NCBI GenBank assembly: GCA_947685225.1
Contig: CANTUV010000009.1
Location: forward strand, 1,798,001-1,862,000
DNA length: 64,000 bases
Source of the DNA: Garcia nutans
Lineage: Eukaryota > Streptophyta > Magnoliopsida > Malpighiales > Euphorbiaceae
Direction: 5' to 3'
A program made the position numbers and the translations under genes. A model generated the notes under the pieces. That model had not been told where the DNA came from. It saw only the letters and a program-made list of their open reading frames with translations, and did no database searches. This document shows positions 49,992 to 61,153 of the stretch, piece by piece; within the stretch, counting starts at the first letter, position 1; every line of letters starts with the position of its first letter.

Positions 49992-50446
49992 TGCTCAGTT
50001 CCCTCCTAGGGCAAAAATAGGGTTTTAAAGAGATTTATCTCTGAAAATTATGCATTCCAGTGTGTATTAATTATGCATGGCTATGCATAAATATTTCAAC
50101 ACGACCATGCCAAATAATTATCTTCTATGCTCGGCTTCCTTCCTTCACATAGTTATAAATTCTTGTGTTTAGGAGTACATTTGGAACTCTTGTATGACCA
50201 TGCTATTGTTTTTGCTTTTGGATCTCTCTTTCTTCTTCAAGCAATCTACTCTTCATCTGCACACCTATACCTTAATCCATAAGCACGCTCGCGCGTATGG
50301 TTTTCTTGCTAAAATTCAAGAGTTTCAGCTATTTTTCATGAATTTCCCACATATTTCTGCACAAACTGTAAAGAAAGAGATTTCACATGATTAATCACTT
50401 TAAAATATGTTTTTTTACTAACATATATAGGATGAAAATGAGTACA
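49090..50446. repeat. Right LTR of the nested element
   Basis: Partner of 46159-47529. Differs notably by a (CA)16 tract at 49953-49984 where the left copy has only ctcatatatatac. Confidence 0.8.
49953..49984. repeat. (CA)n microsatellite
   Basis: Sixteen uninterrupted CA units followed by a short TA run, inside one LTR only. Confidence 0.95.
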
Positions 50447-50870
50447 ACATCCATCGTAAGAAGTCTTCAAAGTAAGCAAGAAAGAAGAAACAAAGTACAT
50501 TCTCAAACCGGTAGTTTTAATACTATGATCAAAATGGAAAAATATCTCATTACTCATAATTAATTCTATTAGAAGAAGGGTACAAATAAAAAAAGAGAAT
50601 AAAAAAAAGAAATATCTGGAATTAACTCTAGGTCATACTATATATCTGGCTAACTACTTTAAATGAATCAAAACTAATTTCCCGCTACTTTTAGAAGCTA
50701 TTTTCCTTTCTCTCAATAGGAATTGTTTACCCTTCATCAACTGTTTTCCCTTTGAGAAGCACATCATTTGAGCCAAAAAACTACCATATAACTTATCTCT
50801 CTTCAAATCTTCCAGTCTAATACAAGCCAGCTTGGCAAGGCAAGGCAAGTTAGAAGCTTCAAGGTTGGCC

Positions 50871-51569
50871 TAATAGGTCCACAACCTTCTCCACATGCTT
50901 AGCAGCTTATCCAATAGTCTAGAATTCTCCATAAGTTTCTAGAATATTTCGCAAGGTTTTAGTGTTGTGTTTTCTTAGTCTTTGCCTTGCTGGCCTGCTT
51001 GGAAGGCATATGGTCTTGAAGACTTATATGTTGCTCTTATTCAATTAGTGACCAAGTCTTATAGCATTTGGTTTTGGTGGTTTCCTTTTTCTTTTGAGTT
51101 GTCTTTTGATTTTATTAGTTTTGTTTTTTAGTAACTTTATCTTTTTATGGCTCTTGTCTTTGGTTTATTTTATTTGTTATTCATAAAATATTTATTCCTT
51201 CATTGATTCTTAAAGTAGTTTTTATTCGTTAAGCAACGATTCTTTCATTTGGAAACCATTGAAGCAAAGATAGTGCAACATGGAACTATGTTACTTTTCT
51301 TTGGTGGTTATTTTATTTGTATTTATTTGTATCTTTTTGGCCTTTTAGTTTCCAATTGTGATTTTTTTTATTCTAATAAAATGCCATATCTTATGTAAAA
51401 CATAAATAATAAGTAACTTAAATTTTTATTTAGTGATCGAAATTTATAAAAATTGATCAAAATGATAATTTGTATAAGGCGATATTTAAAATATTACAAT
51501 GAATATTTACTCAAAAAATAAAAAATATTGGATGTTGATCTAATATTGTGTATTATTACAACTTTTCAG
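50871..51569. other. Intron sequence, possible LTR or LINE tail
   Basis: 50880-50960 resembles copia LTR leader sequence (tctagaattctcc, tttctagaatatttc). 51030-51380 is T-rich with repeated tttattt and could be the 3' tail of an old LINE. No coding sequence until the acceptor at 51568-51569. Confidence 0.4.
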
Positions 51570-51641
51570 GAATCTTCTAGGAAATAATTTTGAAGGGAAT
51601 CTGCCAGAAGGGATTTTTGAACTTAAAAACCTTGAGAGGCT
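51570..51641 (+). CDS. LRR exon
   Basis: 72-bp exon encoding NLLGNNFEGNLPEGIFELKN followed by LERL, acceptor ttttcag at 51569, donor GTATAT at 51642. The intron after it is only 86 bp. Confidence 0.9.
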
Positions 51642-51727
51642 GTATATGCAATCATCACACTCTTCTTCATAATTTTCATTTTGAAGAAACAATTAAAGAT
51701 TTTTATTTTGTGTTTCAATGGTTTCAG

Positions 51728-51802
51728 GTTGGTTAGTGGCCTATGGAATCGTGGTTTTGCTTTCCCAAAGAAAAAAAATTTGACCACCAATTTATATCGG
51801 TT
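51728..51802 (+). CDS. LRR exon, atypical repeat
   Basis: 75-bp exon encoding LVSGLWNRGFAFPKKKNLTT followed by NLYRL. It has lost the LxGxIP core but keeps the place and phase of the RISDLNGxxxxFPxLxNMKKL exon of this family, which is also irregular. Acceptor 51726-51727, donor GTAAGT at 51803. Confidence 0.85.
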
Positions 51803-52369
51803 GTAAGTGCTTATAAATATAAATATATAACATGTAAATTAACTCATCTCAAATTTATTGAATTACGATTCTTATAATTAATTATCATTTAATCCTTCTA
51901 TTAAAAACTATAATAAATAGTAAAATTAACAACATAACATTTAATAGTAAGTCAATTTTACTATTAAAATTAAATTAATATATGATAATACCATAAAAAA
52001 TTAATGCTCATAATAAACATATGTAAACTATATATAAATAAATCTTGTTTATATAATTTTTTAGGTATTAGAGAAGATAAACTATATATATATTAATAAA
52101 AACAATATGCAAGAAGAACAAAGAACTAAAATCATGCCTAAAAGTCTTTTCTAGCTCTTTATCATTTTGAGGTTGTTTTCACTTGAGATAATAAAAATAA
52201 TGTAAAATTCTTAAATCAATGAATTAACTTACTTTTATTCTACTTTGAACAATAATTATATTAAAAAACATATAATATATAATTAAATATATAATCTTTA
52301 ACCGCCGTATCTCTGGTAAGGTTTTGTGTTTTATCTTTATGGTAATAGAGATAGTTTCCTTTGACTATG
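51803..52369 (+). other. Intron start, AT-rich
   Basis: AT-rich intron sequence ahead of the LINE. Nothing recognised. Confidence 0.5.
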
Positions 52370-53145
52370 GCTTTCAATATTGCAAACCATTATGCTAGGA
52401 TTTCATTAGAGGATGAGGAAGGTGAGGGTGTAGATATGGATATGGTGGTTGGAAATAGGAAGGATGTTCCCTTTTGCCCATAGTTTGTCTTGGAGGGTAA
52501 ATTATTAACGAATCACCATGTGAATTTCCAAGCCCTAAAGTATTTGATAGCATTAATTGGCACCCGGTGAAATGTATCTACATTAAGGAGCTTATTCCAT
52601 CTACTTATCTTTTCCAATTCTTTCATGAGTTTGATATATTGTGTGTGTCCTGAACAATGGACCTTGGAATTTTGATCAACATTTCTTGATTTTAGCTCAG
52701 GTGGAGCATGGGTTTAACCACTTTCTATTAAATTGAATATGGTTAGTTTTTAGGTTCAAGTGTATTATCTGCTAGTTGATTACACTACTGAGTCAGTATG
52801 CAAATGAATTGGTAACTATATAGGTGTTTACATTGAGTCTAACCATAATAATTTCATGAGGCTTTGGTCTTCTTATCTGCATATTAAAGTAGCTTGGATG
52901 TTCGAACTTCTCTAAAATGTTGCATGAAAATCAAGAAAGGCACTAATGATTGTTACTGGATTTCATTCAAGTATGAAAAGCTACCCATTTTCTACTTCTT
53001 TTGTGGTTTATTGGAACACTCTGAAAAGGCTTGTACCAAATTGTATGATAGTTTGCCTATGGCAGCTGGCTTCGTGCTCCTAACTATAAATAGAGTAGGT
53101 CAGGGGAGAAGTGGCTTTGGGATGGGCCACCAGTCATGGTTTTAG
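52370..53145 (+). pseudogene. LINE ORF1 (RNA-binding gag-like protein)
   Basis: Begins about 52370 with MAFNIANHYARISLEDEEGE, then broken. The end, open from 52894, reads DVRTSLKCCMKIKKGTNDCY, WISFKYEKLPIFYFFCGLLE and HSEKACTKLYD: the plant LINE ORF1 domain with a CxxC..H..C knuckle, which coats element RNA. Confidence 0.8.
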
Positions 53146-53460
53146 ATTAACAGGGGGTGTTGGTGGTTGCACAAAGCTATAGTGGAGATGAATCCGAGCT
53201 AAATTCAACAGTGGTTAGTGTTGAAATTGTTGAGCGTAATGCAAGGGAGTTTGAGGTCATGGTTTCTAACCACGTCATGCACGGGCAGTATTTATTCTCT
53301 AGTAGAGATGAGGTAATTCTTCATCAAACAATGAGATGCATGGGTTGGTCTTTAATCGTTATCATATAGATGATTCTATTAGCCCAAATTGACAGGGCCC
53401 AATTATAAATATTGTCTCGTCTGAGGTAGGTACTGGAGAGGCCCAAACCTGCTAAGCTTA

Positions 53461-54284
53461 ATGAGTGCTTTAATTTGGAATGTCTGTCGTCATAGGAACC
53501 CATATAAATTACAAGTCTTAATGGAATTAGCCCTTTCTAATAGACCCAACATTAGATTTCTAACTAAAACAATTAATGGTAGACCAATGTTTAGTGGAGA
53601 GGATTTTTTTTTAGTGTGTACTGGGGTGGCTTAGTCTTTCTCTGCTAGAATCAGAATATGGCTAAGCTTCTTAGTTTATGTAAGAACCATATAGAACTTG
53701 AATTAATAATGGATACTAGCATTCAATGCCATTACACAAGATACTATGGTTGCATAAAATTGTACAAAAGGTGAGAATCTTAAGAGCTATTGAGAGAGTG
53801 GAAGGGAAGATCCAATTTGCCTAGTGTGTTATGAGTGATCTTAGTGACTTACTATTTCCATTAGAGAAATAAGGTAATTCCCTACATCCTAATAGCCTTT
53901 GTAGTGGGTTTCATTATGCACTCTTAAACTATGGTTTGCATGATCTTGACATGGTGGGATATCAGTTTACTTAGGAGAGAGGGAAGTGGATAGATAATTG
54001 GGTTAAGGAAAGGCTTGATAGGGTCCTTACTATGGATTCATGGTGAATTTTGTTTACATATATGCTATTGTACGTAATTTGTAGGTTTTATGTTTGGACC
54101 ATTCCCCTTTTTCCTTTAAATTCAAACTCATCAATTTGTCTTTTAGTATAGGAGGTTTGAGTTTGAAAACTCTTGGATTCAAGCTGGCTAATGTCGAGAG
54201 ATTATTGTTCGTAGCCGGAACTAATCAATTGGATTTCCAATTTGCTTGAGACTTGCAAACTGCGGTGAGGATCTGTCTAGGTGG
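53461..54284 (+). pseudogene. LINE ORF2 endonuclease
   Basis: ATG at 53461 opens MSALIWNVCRHRNPYKLQVL, a variant of the WNCRGLGNP start, then frameshifts. Later pieces include a counterpart of FTWxRG near 53970 and FEFENSWIQAG, SIGFPICLRLANCGEDLSRW at 54140-54284. Inactive. Confidence 0.75.
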
Positions 54285-54308
54285 GTGGTGACTCATACCA
54301 CTAGTGTA

Positions 54309-55115
54309 CTAAACCAGAGACTCCCTCACCTTTGCTCGTGATATCAATCCCTTGAAAGATGAAATCCTGATCCTTGCCAAGTTCTTGAGCCAAGTCCAAC
54401 ACGTCAAAGAGAACCTTGAAATTAACCTACCACAAAGCAATTAACTTTGCAAGTGCCAATCTTGATCCATGTAAGAACCAAGAAACAAGTGACAACAATC
54501 TCTTAAGAATTTTTGAAATTCTATTATTAAAATGGCCAACCTCTTTTCAAAGGAAAACAAAAGTTTAAATAGTGTTTACAATCAATAAAACCCTAGGCTA
54601 GGTTGTTTGGTAACAAGTACAACTCTAACATTAAGCTGCTAAACCAAAACAATCAACCATTGGGCCTAAAACATAAGTAGCCCATAGTACATAAGTTCTT
54701 GGAGTCCAAACACTATAATAAAACTCCAGACAATGAATTAAACATTCAAAAATGGAATAAGTGCTTAACTATCGCGACCGCACGAACAACTGCTAAACAG
54801 GAGTAACGACTGCACAACTTGTGGGGCGACCGCTAGACATTCTGTGCCTCTAAGTTTCCCACCTTTAATGCTTCCAATAAGTTGATAAGCTTCCCTTAGT
54901 CTCTGCTCTGTCCATATGGCTCCATATGTGAATCAATGAAACTCTGAACATAAGTTTGTAAATCTTCCTTCATCTCCTTAGCTCTTTGTCTAGTGATTGG
55001 TCCACTAAAAATCTTTAAGCTTTGTATTCCAAAACTTCCATCTATGGGCTCCGTAGCCGTACTTTTTTCAGGTGGGTTAGCATTAAAAGATTTCAAGATA
55101 GACTTGACTAGTGTA
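54309..55115 (-). mobile_element. Insertion in LINE with 9-bp flanking repeats
   Basis: Flanked by actagtgta at 54300-54308 and 55107-55115; the LINE frame resumes cleanly after it (RRCYIDWRSYE). On the minus strand it has an open stretch (54896-55096) with IFSGPITRQRAKEMKEDLQT, similar to the tail of plant Ty3/gypsy polyproteins, then a CG-bearing segment (54770-54850). No terminal inverted repeats or TG...CA ends are clear. Confidence 0.65.
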
Positions 55116-55365
55116 AGGAGGTGTTACATAGATTGAAGGTCTTACGAGATTAGGTTTCAGAGGAATGATATAAAGAAACTCAGGTCAAATATCTTGCGAT
55201 CTCCAATGGCAGGAATTCTTTTGGAGGTAGAGGGTGAAGAAACACTAGTTACAATTAAGTGATTTGAATTTTAGATTTTTTTCATTCTTCAGTCTTTGAC
55301 AGGCGAAGGAAAAATTCTATTACTTGTCTTAAGGATGATAATGGGTATCGTGCTATCATAATTCT

Positions 55366-56359
55366 GTGTTGGATCGATTGGTGCTTCATTATTTTGAGAC
55401 TTCAGTCACATTTAGTGCTTTAGAAAGTGATTTGGTTTTAGATTGTATGGAAAATAAGATTACTGATGACCACCAAAGGCTTTTGGAGGCTGATTTCACT
55501 GTTGATGAGGTTCAAAGAACTATTTTCTCTATACATAAAGACAAATTGCCTAGCCAGATGGAATGAATCATTGGTTTTATCAAGCCTTTTGATAAAACCA
55601 AAATAGGATTAATTGGTACAAATGTTACAAATGTGTGTCTACATGTCCTTTAAATAGGATTAATCCTTGGAAAATGGCCTTTATAGTTCTTATTCTAGAG
55701 ATACCGCATCCTGAGAGAATTATGGATCTTTGGCTGATATCTCTGTGTAATGTAATTTATAGGAGTGTGTTGAAGGTCTTGGTTAATCGCCTTAAAGATG
55801 TTTTACTTGATACTATTTCATCTTCACAAAGTGCCTTCATCTCGGGGAGATTGTTTACGGATAATGCTTTGATTGCATTAGAGATCCTTCATTACCTGAA
55901 GCGTAAAACCCAAGGGTATATGGGTTGGGCAACGTTAAAGCATGATATGAGTAAGGCATCCAACCGTGTTGAATGGGTCCTTTTAGAGAAAATGATGTAC
56001 ATATTGGGATTTAGCAGTAGATGGATTCATTTTGTTATGATGTGTGTAACTTTAGTTCAATTCAAGATTAATGTAAATGGGCATGAGTTAGGTCCTATAA
56101 TACCTAGACGGGGTCTTCGACAAGGAGATCCCATATCTCCTTGTTTATACTGTGTAATGAAGGTTTGTTAGCTTTGTTTAGTAAATTCAAAGCTTCAGGA
56201 AAGATCCATGGTAGGAAGGTTGCTAGAGGGGCCCCATATATTTCTCATCTATTTTTCGCTGATGATAATTTCCTTTTCTTCAAGGCCTCAAATAAGGAAA
56301 CATTAAGCATTCAACAATCTCTCTTGGTATTATTAGAAGGCTTAAGGGAAGGTGATTAA
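55366..56359 (+). pseudogene. LINE reverse transcriptase
   Basis: Three pieces. 55366-55566 holds the DFTVDEVQRTIFSIHKDKLP segment before the polymerase. 55635-56171 covers LWLISLCNVIYRSVLKVLVN, SSSQSAFISGRLFTDNALIA, then HDMSKASNRVEW, where the catalytic Asp is Asn, and RRGLRQGDPISPCLY. A frameshift near 56150 leads to 56141-56359 with ISHLFFADDNFLFFKAS, FADD intact. Loss of the motif A Asp adds to the frame breaks. Confidence 0.88.
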
Positions 56360-57780
56360 CGATCAGAAGTTTATTGTTTTTTTTTTTCAGCACTAACAAG
56401 TCAATTTAAGATCGTAAAGCTATTTGTAATAGGATGAAATTTCAAACTTCAATTTCACCTAGGTCTTGTCTTTGTCTTCCCTTTATTGTTGGATGCAAAA
56501 AGAACTTTAATTTTTGAGTTTGTTAAACAGCGGGTTTGGCAAAAGATCTCCAATTGGAAAAACAAGTATTTTTCCAAGGCTGGCAAAGAAATTCTATTGA
56601 AGGCTGTGTTGCAAGCAACTCCATCATAAATTATGTCTATTTATCTCCTTGCGGATGTGTTGTGTACGGAAGTGAAATATCTATTTAACTCTTTTTGGTG
56701 GCACTGTAATAGTCAGCATCGTGGTCTTTATTGGCTAAGGTGGGACAAAATGTGCTAGTCTAAACAGAAGGGTGGATTAGGCTTTCGAAAACTTTAAGAA
56801 TTTAACATTTTCCTTGCTGGGGAAATAGGGATGATGCCTTTTAGCTAATCCTCAATCCTTGGTGGCTCAAATTTTTAAGGCAAAATATTATCCTCGTACT
56901 TCTTTTCTTGAAGCTAGTCTTTGGAGTAACCCAAGTTTTGTGTGGCAAAGCATTATGTAGGCTCAACAAGTACTCAGGGAGGGTTGTCGGAGGAGAATTA
57001 TCTCAGGTCAGAGGTTTTCATGATTGGTGAACCATGGCTTCCAAATTCTTGCAATTCTTATATCATGTATAATCTTCCTTCAAATTTTCAATTAGCAACT
57101 GTTGATCTATTGCTACAAGCACAAAGGAAGGCTTGCAATTGTGATCTAGTTAAGAGATTGTTTATTCCGAGATGCTGAGTTGATTTTGAATATCCCACTT
57201 AGTTTCAGGTATACTTCAAATGTGATATGACGCTGGGATAGAAAAGGAATTTTCTCTGTGGATTCTTGCTACCATAGGCTAATGCAAACAGTTGAAGTTC
57301 AGGGAGTGGTATCAGACCAAAATTTTTGAAAGTCTCTCTGTAGCATCAGAGTCTGTTGAGATTGTAATGGTTGTTTGCCAACTAAAGATCACCTTCGTCT
57401 TTGCCATATTAAGGTAAATCGCCTTTGCCCTTTGCATAATGTGTGTGAGGAGTCTACTGTGCATCTTTTTTTTGGAGTATACCCTTTTGCATTGGAAGCT
57501 TGGAATCGATCAAGCCTAGGCTTGGTGTTAGGGATCACTGATGCAATAGTTCATTGGTTGCGTGATATCTGGTCGACTGTTTCAGGGAAGGATATAAGCT
57601 AGTTGTGTGATCTTATGGTCATTGTGTTATAATAGGAATCAACTGGTATGGAAACAAAGGAATTTTTTTGTCCACCGCAGATTGTCAATTGCTTCTTCGG
57701 TGTTGGAACAGCGGAGAAACGCTTAATTAAGAGCCCATGCTATCAGAAGTGAAGTAGTTTATTCATTATCAGTTGTAAAA
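56360..57780 (+). pseudogene. LINE ORF2 C-terminal region (zf-RVT)
   Basis: Broken frames with the KQRVWQKISNWKNKYFSKAG and GKEILLKAVLQ blocks (56520-56610), WSNPSFVWQSIM near 56930, and from 57375 MPTKDHLRLCHIKVNRLCPL, CEESTVHLFFGVYPFALEAW of zf-RVT. The second Cys/His set is altered (FGVYPF for FxxCxxA). No RNase H follows. Confidence 0.75.
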
Positions 57781-58350
57781 TTTCTTACGGAGGAAATTTA
57801 AAGTGAATTGCTAATTAGTTCCCAAAATTAGCAAACTTGACAGAACAAAATATTAAGAAACTATCAATTTTATTTTTGAAATAAAATCTTAATTTGTGAA
57901 ATATGTCCAACTTCAACAATTAAGTAGTAACTAGTCCTTTTTATATTAGTCTGAAAATTTTATATAAATTTTAATTTTTATTTTGAAAATAAATTTTTCT
58001 GTGCTCGTAATTTATTTTAAGAAACAAATCTTATGGCACTTGCCATTCTAATAATTTATCAAATATCAATATAGAAAAGAGTATACATTTTTATAACGAA
58101 AGAATTGTAATTAATATAATTATGCATTTAATAGTATAATACGTAAAAAAATTGTAATTTAAAAAAAAACCTATTTGACACTTTATATATAAACTCATTC
58201 GCAATTCTTTAAAATAAATTATAATAAATACATTTTTCCATTAATTAATGATATTAAATGTAAATATTATATGTTAAAACTGCATCTATGCCTCCAGATG
58301 AAGTTAATTTATCCATATATACTTTCTTCACAACTACAATATTCCTGCAG
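57781..58350 (+). other. Intron end, AT-rich
   Basis: AT-rich intron running to the attcctgcag acceptor. Nothing recognised. Confidence 0.5.
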
Positions 58351-58422
58351 GACATTGAGGAATTGCTCAATTAATGGTATAATACCTTCATATATTGCGA
58401 AATGGCCTTCATTAGGGTATCT
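58351..58422 (+). CDS. LRR exon
   Basis: 72-bp exon encoding TLRNCSINGIIPSYIAKWPS followed by LGYL. The LRNCxIxGxIPxYI form is the family hallmark repeat. Acceptor 58349-58350, donor GTAAGT at 58423. Confidence 0.92.
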
Positions 58423-58609
58423 GTAAGTTTTATTTTTATTTTTTTTTTATCATTTCTGAAGTGAAAATGTAAGTTTGCAGGTTAAGACTAAGATAATATA
58501 AACAAATTATACAGAAAATTATAAAATTAGTGCCTAATATATATAATAATAGACTGTTAAAGTATAACTTTTAAAGGCCCTGTCTGATTAACAGTTAAAT
58601 ACCTTATCT

Positions 58610-58644
<35 letters not shown>

Positions 58645-59051
58645 TAAAAGATACGCTTGTTTGGTTCCTTTGATGAAATAGTTATTTTCATGATGAATAA
58701 CTATTATTCGTTTTTTTCATAAAATTTATATTTCATAAATTTTAAAAATATTTACTATGCATTATAAATTATTAGATTTTTAAAATTTCAATCAGAATTT
58801 TTAAATAATGTTAGTCCGGGAGGTATAACTACTTTATTTTTATTCTATTTTATATTCTATTTCATGAGCCAAACATGTAATTTAATTTCTGGTCAGTCAT
58901 AAATAAAGTGAATGCTATCAATTACATATCTTTTTTTTTTTGGTTTATTTATTTATTTATTTTTCATAATGTGTTATAATTAATATAAAAAATATCAGAT
59001 ATCAAAAGCTTATTTTATTTTAATATTTATTATTTATCTATTTATTTGCAG
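58423..59051 (+). other. Intron with (TA)n tract
   Basis: AT-rich intron; (TA)n at 58613-58641 and a tttattta run near 58950. Nothing else recognised. Confidence 0.6.
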
Positions 59052-59117
59052 TGATTTGAGCTTTAACAACTTAAGTGGTGAAATCCCAAAGTTTAATACT
59101 TCACATACAACGAAGAT
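59052..59117 (+). CDS. LRR exon
   Basis: 66-bp exon encoding DLSFNNLSGEIPKFNTSHTT followed by KM. DLSFNxLxGEIP is the usual next repeat. Acceptor 59050-59051, donor GTAAGT at 59118. Confidence 0.92.
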
Positions 59118-59239
59118 GTAAGTGACCAAATTAAATTTTAGTCTAATTTTTCAAAATTTTTCTATTAAAACTAAATTTTGTTACCATTTACGGTTGAAAT
59201 GCATATCTATCTAATGGATTTATATATTTTTGAGCTTAG

Positions 59240-59305
59240 ATTTTTAGCAAGAAATAAGCTCAGTGGGACATTACCTGCAGAAAGAGAAAACAACCTAGAA
59301 ATTAT
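59240..59305 (+). CDS. LRR exon
   Basis: 66-bp exon encoding FLARNKLSGTLPAERENNLE followed by IM, the counterpart of the FLTxNxLxGxVPxW repeat. Acceptor 59238-59239, donor GTAAGT at 59306. Confidence 0.9.
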
Positions 59306-59983
59306 GTAAGTATATTGTTGGGTTAATTTTCTGTTTATATATTATAAGTATCTGAAAAGGGACAAAAACTAATAATGAATTAAAAATTCTATTTTTCTCT
59401 TATAATAAAAGGCTAACAGTCAAAATAACCTAAAATAATTCTTGAACTTTGCAATTTTATTTTTAATTATATTATATGTGGGAGGGTAAATCTCACATTC
59501 ATATAAGAGTGCAGTATATTTGTCTATTGAATAACTTGCCCTCCACTCTATATTTTTTACTTAATATTACTGAAATAGTAGAAAAGTAAAGGAAATTAGA
59601 TCAGTAGCTGGAAGAAGAAGAAATGTCTTCAGTTAATTGTCAACTACACAGAAGCTAGTTTATACTAACTAACGAACGTGATGACAGCTAATTGTAACTA
59701 ACTGCCAACTAATCTTACTACTTTGACTACATAAATATCTCTATAATTATTACTCACACATTATTAAGGATACGAGTTAACAAACATAAATTAATTAATT
59801 AGTTGAATAAAAAGTGAGCATTTTGACATGTCAATTGGTATAATAGTAATTATAACTATGTATAACTCTATCAAAATCTTTATTTTGCTTCTAATTTTAT
59901 TCATCTTTCTCATTTGAACAAAAATCAGAAAAGTTAATAATTATTTAATGATTTAGCTATGTTCTAAGGATTGCGCCTTGCAG
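59306..59983 (+). other. Intron, possible LTR scrap
   Basis: AT-rich; 59440-59770 has features of a short copia LTR (agctagtttatactaactaa and related words) but no partner was matched. The acceptor is ccttgcag at 59976-59983. Confidence 0.4.
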
Positions 59984-60070
59984 GGATCTATCGAACAATA
60001 ATTTCAATGTGTCAAGTGAACGTGTGAATAATAAAAATGGAACGCTCTCACATTCACCGCATACAATAAT
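59984..60070 (+). CDS. End of LRR region exon
   Basis: 87-bp exon encoding DLSNNNFNVSSERVNNKNGT followed by LSHSPHTI and two bases. DLSxNNF is the family's last repeat, followed by a divergent linker. Donor GTGAGA at 60071. Confidence 0.85.
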
Positions 60071-60196
60071 GTGAGAAATTAAATAAAATCTCTCTTTCTC
60101 TATATTAATATTGATTTTTTGAATTATATGGTTCTTAAACCTCACTCTTGCTTATTGATTGCATGTTGTTGGTTGTTCATATGTATATTCACACAG

Positions 60197-60208
60197 CGAG
60201 CCACAGAG
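60197..60208 (+). CDS. Candidate 12-bp micro-exon in the linker
   Basis: Bases cgagccacagag sit between an acceptor acacag and a donor gtatgc. Included, the frame passes from the LRR end to the linker exon without a stop (adds EPQ). Skipping also keeps the frame, so transcript data are needed to decide. Confidence 0.5.
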
Positions 60209-60296
60209 GTATGCATGTTCATATCTTAATTAATTACACTTTGCAATGAAAGCATTCTTGAATTATTCCTAATTATAAATTGTATTATTGTTTCAG

Positions 60297-60337
60297 TGAA
60301 TACATAAAGCAGAAAAGTAAAGAATGCAGAACCAAGC
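60297..60337 (+). CDS. Linker exon between LRRs and malectin domain
   Basis: 41-bp exon encoding EYIKQKSKECRTK, basic, with one Cys where relatives have a Cys pair. Acceptor tttcag at 60291-60296, donor GTACGT at 60338. Confidence 0.75.
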
Positions 60338-60510
60338 GTACGTTTGCCCTTCTACTTCACTTAGAATTCATAATAAAATGTAGCCAACATTGAAAGGTTT
60401 TGAGTTTGAATATTAGTCGAGCTAAATTTAAAAAAAAAAGTAAAAATAAAAATAAAATATAGTGTTACACTACTAACTTGTACTAACTGATTATTATTAT
60501 TTTCTTGCAG

Positions 60511-60878
60511 ATCGGTCCTTGTATATAAACTGTGGTGGTGAAGCAGTGAAGTTTGGAAAGCAAAACTATGAAAAAGATACTGCATCATCAAATTTTTATA
60601 TAAGTCCACAAGGAAATTGGGCTTATAGCTTTTCTGGAGAATTCATCTTACCAGCAATGAATGCAAGTGATTACTTAAAGAGCTTAACCTGTGGACTATC
60701 CCTTCCTGATGCAGAGTTATATGTCAATGCTCGTGTTGCTCCTGTCTCGCTAACATATTATGCCCTCTGCTTGCATCAAGGCAAGTACAATGTCGAACTT
60801 CACTTTGCTGAAACTTCATTTACAAAAATGGAAGATCACAGTAAACTGGGGAAGCGCGTATTCGATGTTCATATTCAG
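60511..60878 (+). CDS. Malectin-like domain, first exon
   Basis: Extracellular malectin-type domain. The exon completes HRSLYINCGGEAVKFGKQNY, continues EKDTASSNFYISPQGNWAYS, SLPDAELYVNARVAPVSLTY and YALCLHQGKYNVELHFAETS, and ends GKRVFDVHIQ at a GTAATT donor. YALCLxxGxYxVxLHFAE is the family signature. A fully open 368-bp exon. An expected Met start inside it is not relevant; the exon is internal. Confidence 0.93.
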
Positions 60879-61153
60879 GTAATTATTACGTTTTGTCCTA
60901 AAAGTACACTTTGCTATCTAATCCCTTTATCATCCAATTTTCTATAATGAATAAAAGTTCAAAGCTTTATAACGGGATGAATGTTAATCAAAAATTTGTA
61001 AATTGATTTTTTTTAATGATCAATTTCAATGCTTATCCAACTCATGTCTGTATGGATTTATAGCCTTAATTCAATATAAAAAAATGTAGTAAAAGATTAA
61101 CTTGTATTACATTGTCATTGAAGTCATTCTCGATGATGATCTCATGACTGCAG

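Larger units (their letters stand above)
46159..50446 (-). mobile_element. Non-coding LTR element nested in copia 4
   Basis: Two direct repeats of about 1.36 kb (46159-47529 and 49090-50446) enclose about 1.56 kb without coding sequence. The repeats start with agcctwgctaactataag-like sequence and end at ctaacatata.aggat. The internal part carries acattgtcctcaatg (48821-48835), also found inside the Athila-like element, suggesting a non-autonomous relative in the same orientation. The copia gag ATG lies immediately to its left and the copia 5' LTR about 80 bp to its right. No clear target duplication. Confidence 0.75.
41853..50870 (-). mobile_element. Copia element 4 with LTRs, carrying a nested element
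   Basis: Antisense copia. Left (3') LTR about 41853-42180 and right (5') LTR about 50526-50870 share aaaaatatctcatta, the tttcctttctctcaat block and agaagcacatcatttgagc. Inside, from high to low: gag (45400-46157, ATG at 46155 reading MENVKNATTQNN), zinc knuckle near 45300, protease WIINSGTSNHIC near 44950, integrase end near 44150-44250, reverse transcriptase and RNase H down to about 42200. Stops and shifts throughout. An element of 4.3 kb sits in its 5' leader (46159-50446). Confidence 0.8.
52370..57780 (+). mobile_element. L1-type LINE in sense orientation, with its own insertion
   Basis: A plant LINE with traces of both ORFs: ORF1 (52370-53145), ORF2 endonuclease (53461-54284), an 807-bp insertion (54309-55115), reverse transcriptase (55140-56760) and zf-RVT region (57240-57600). 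RNase H is not found, so the 3' end is truncated or decayed at about 57780. It lies in the same orientation as the receptor gene, unlike nearly all other retroelements here. Inactive through stops. Confidence 0.85.
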
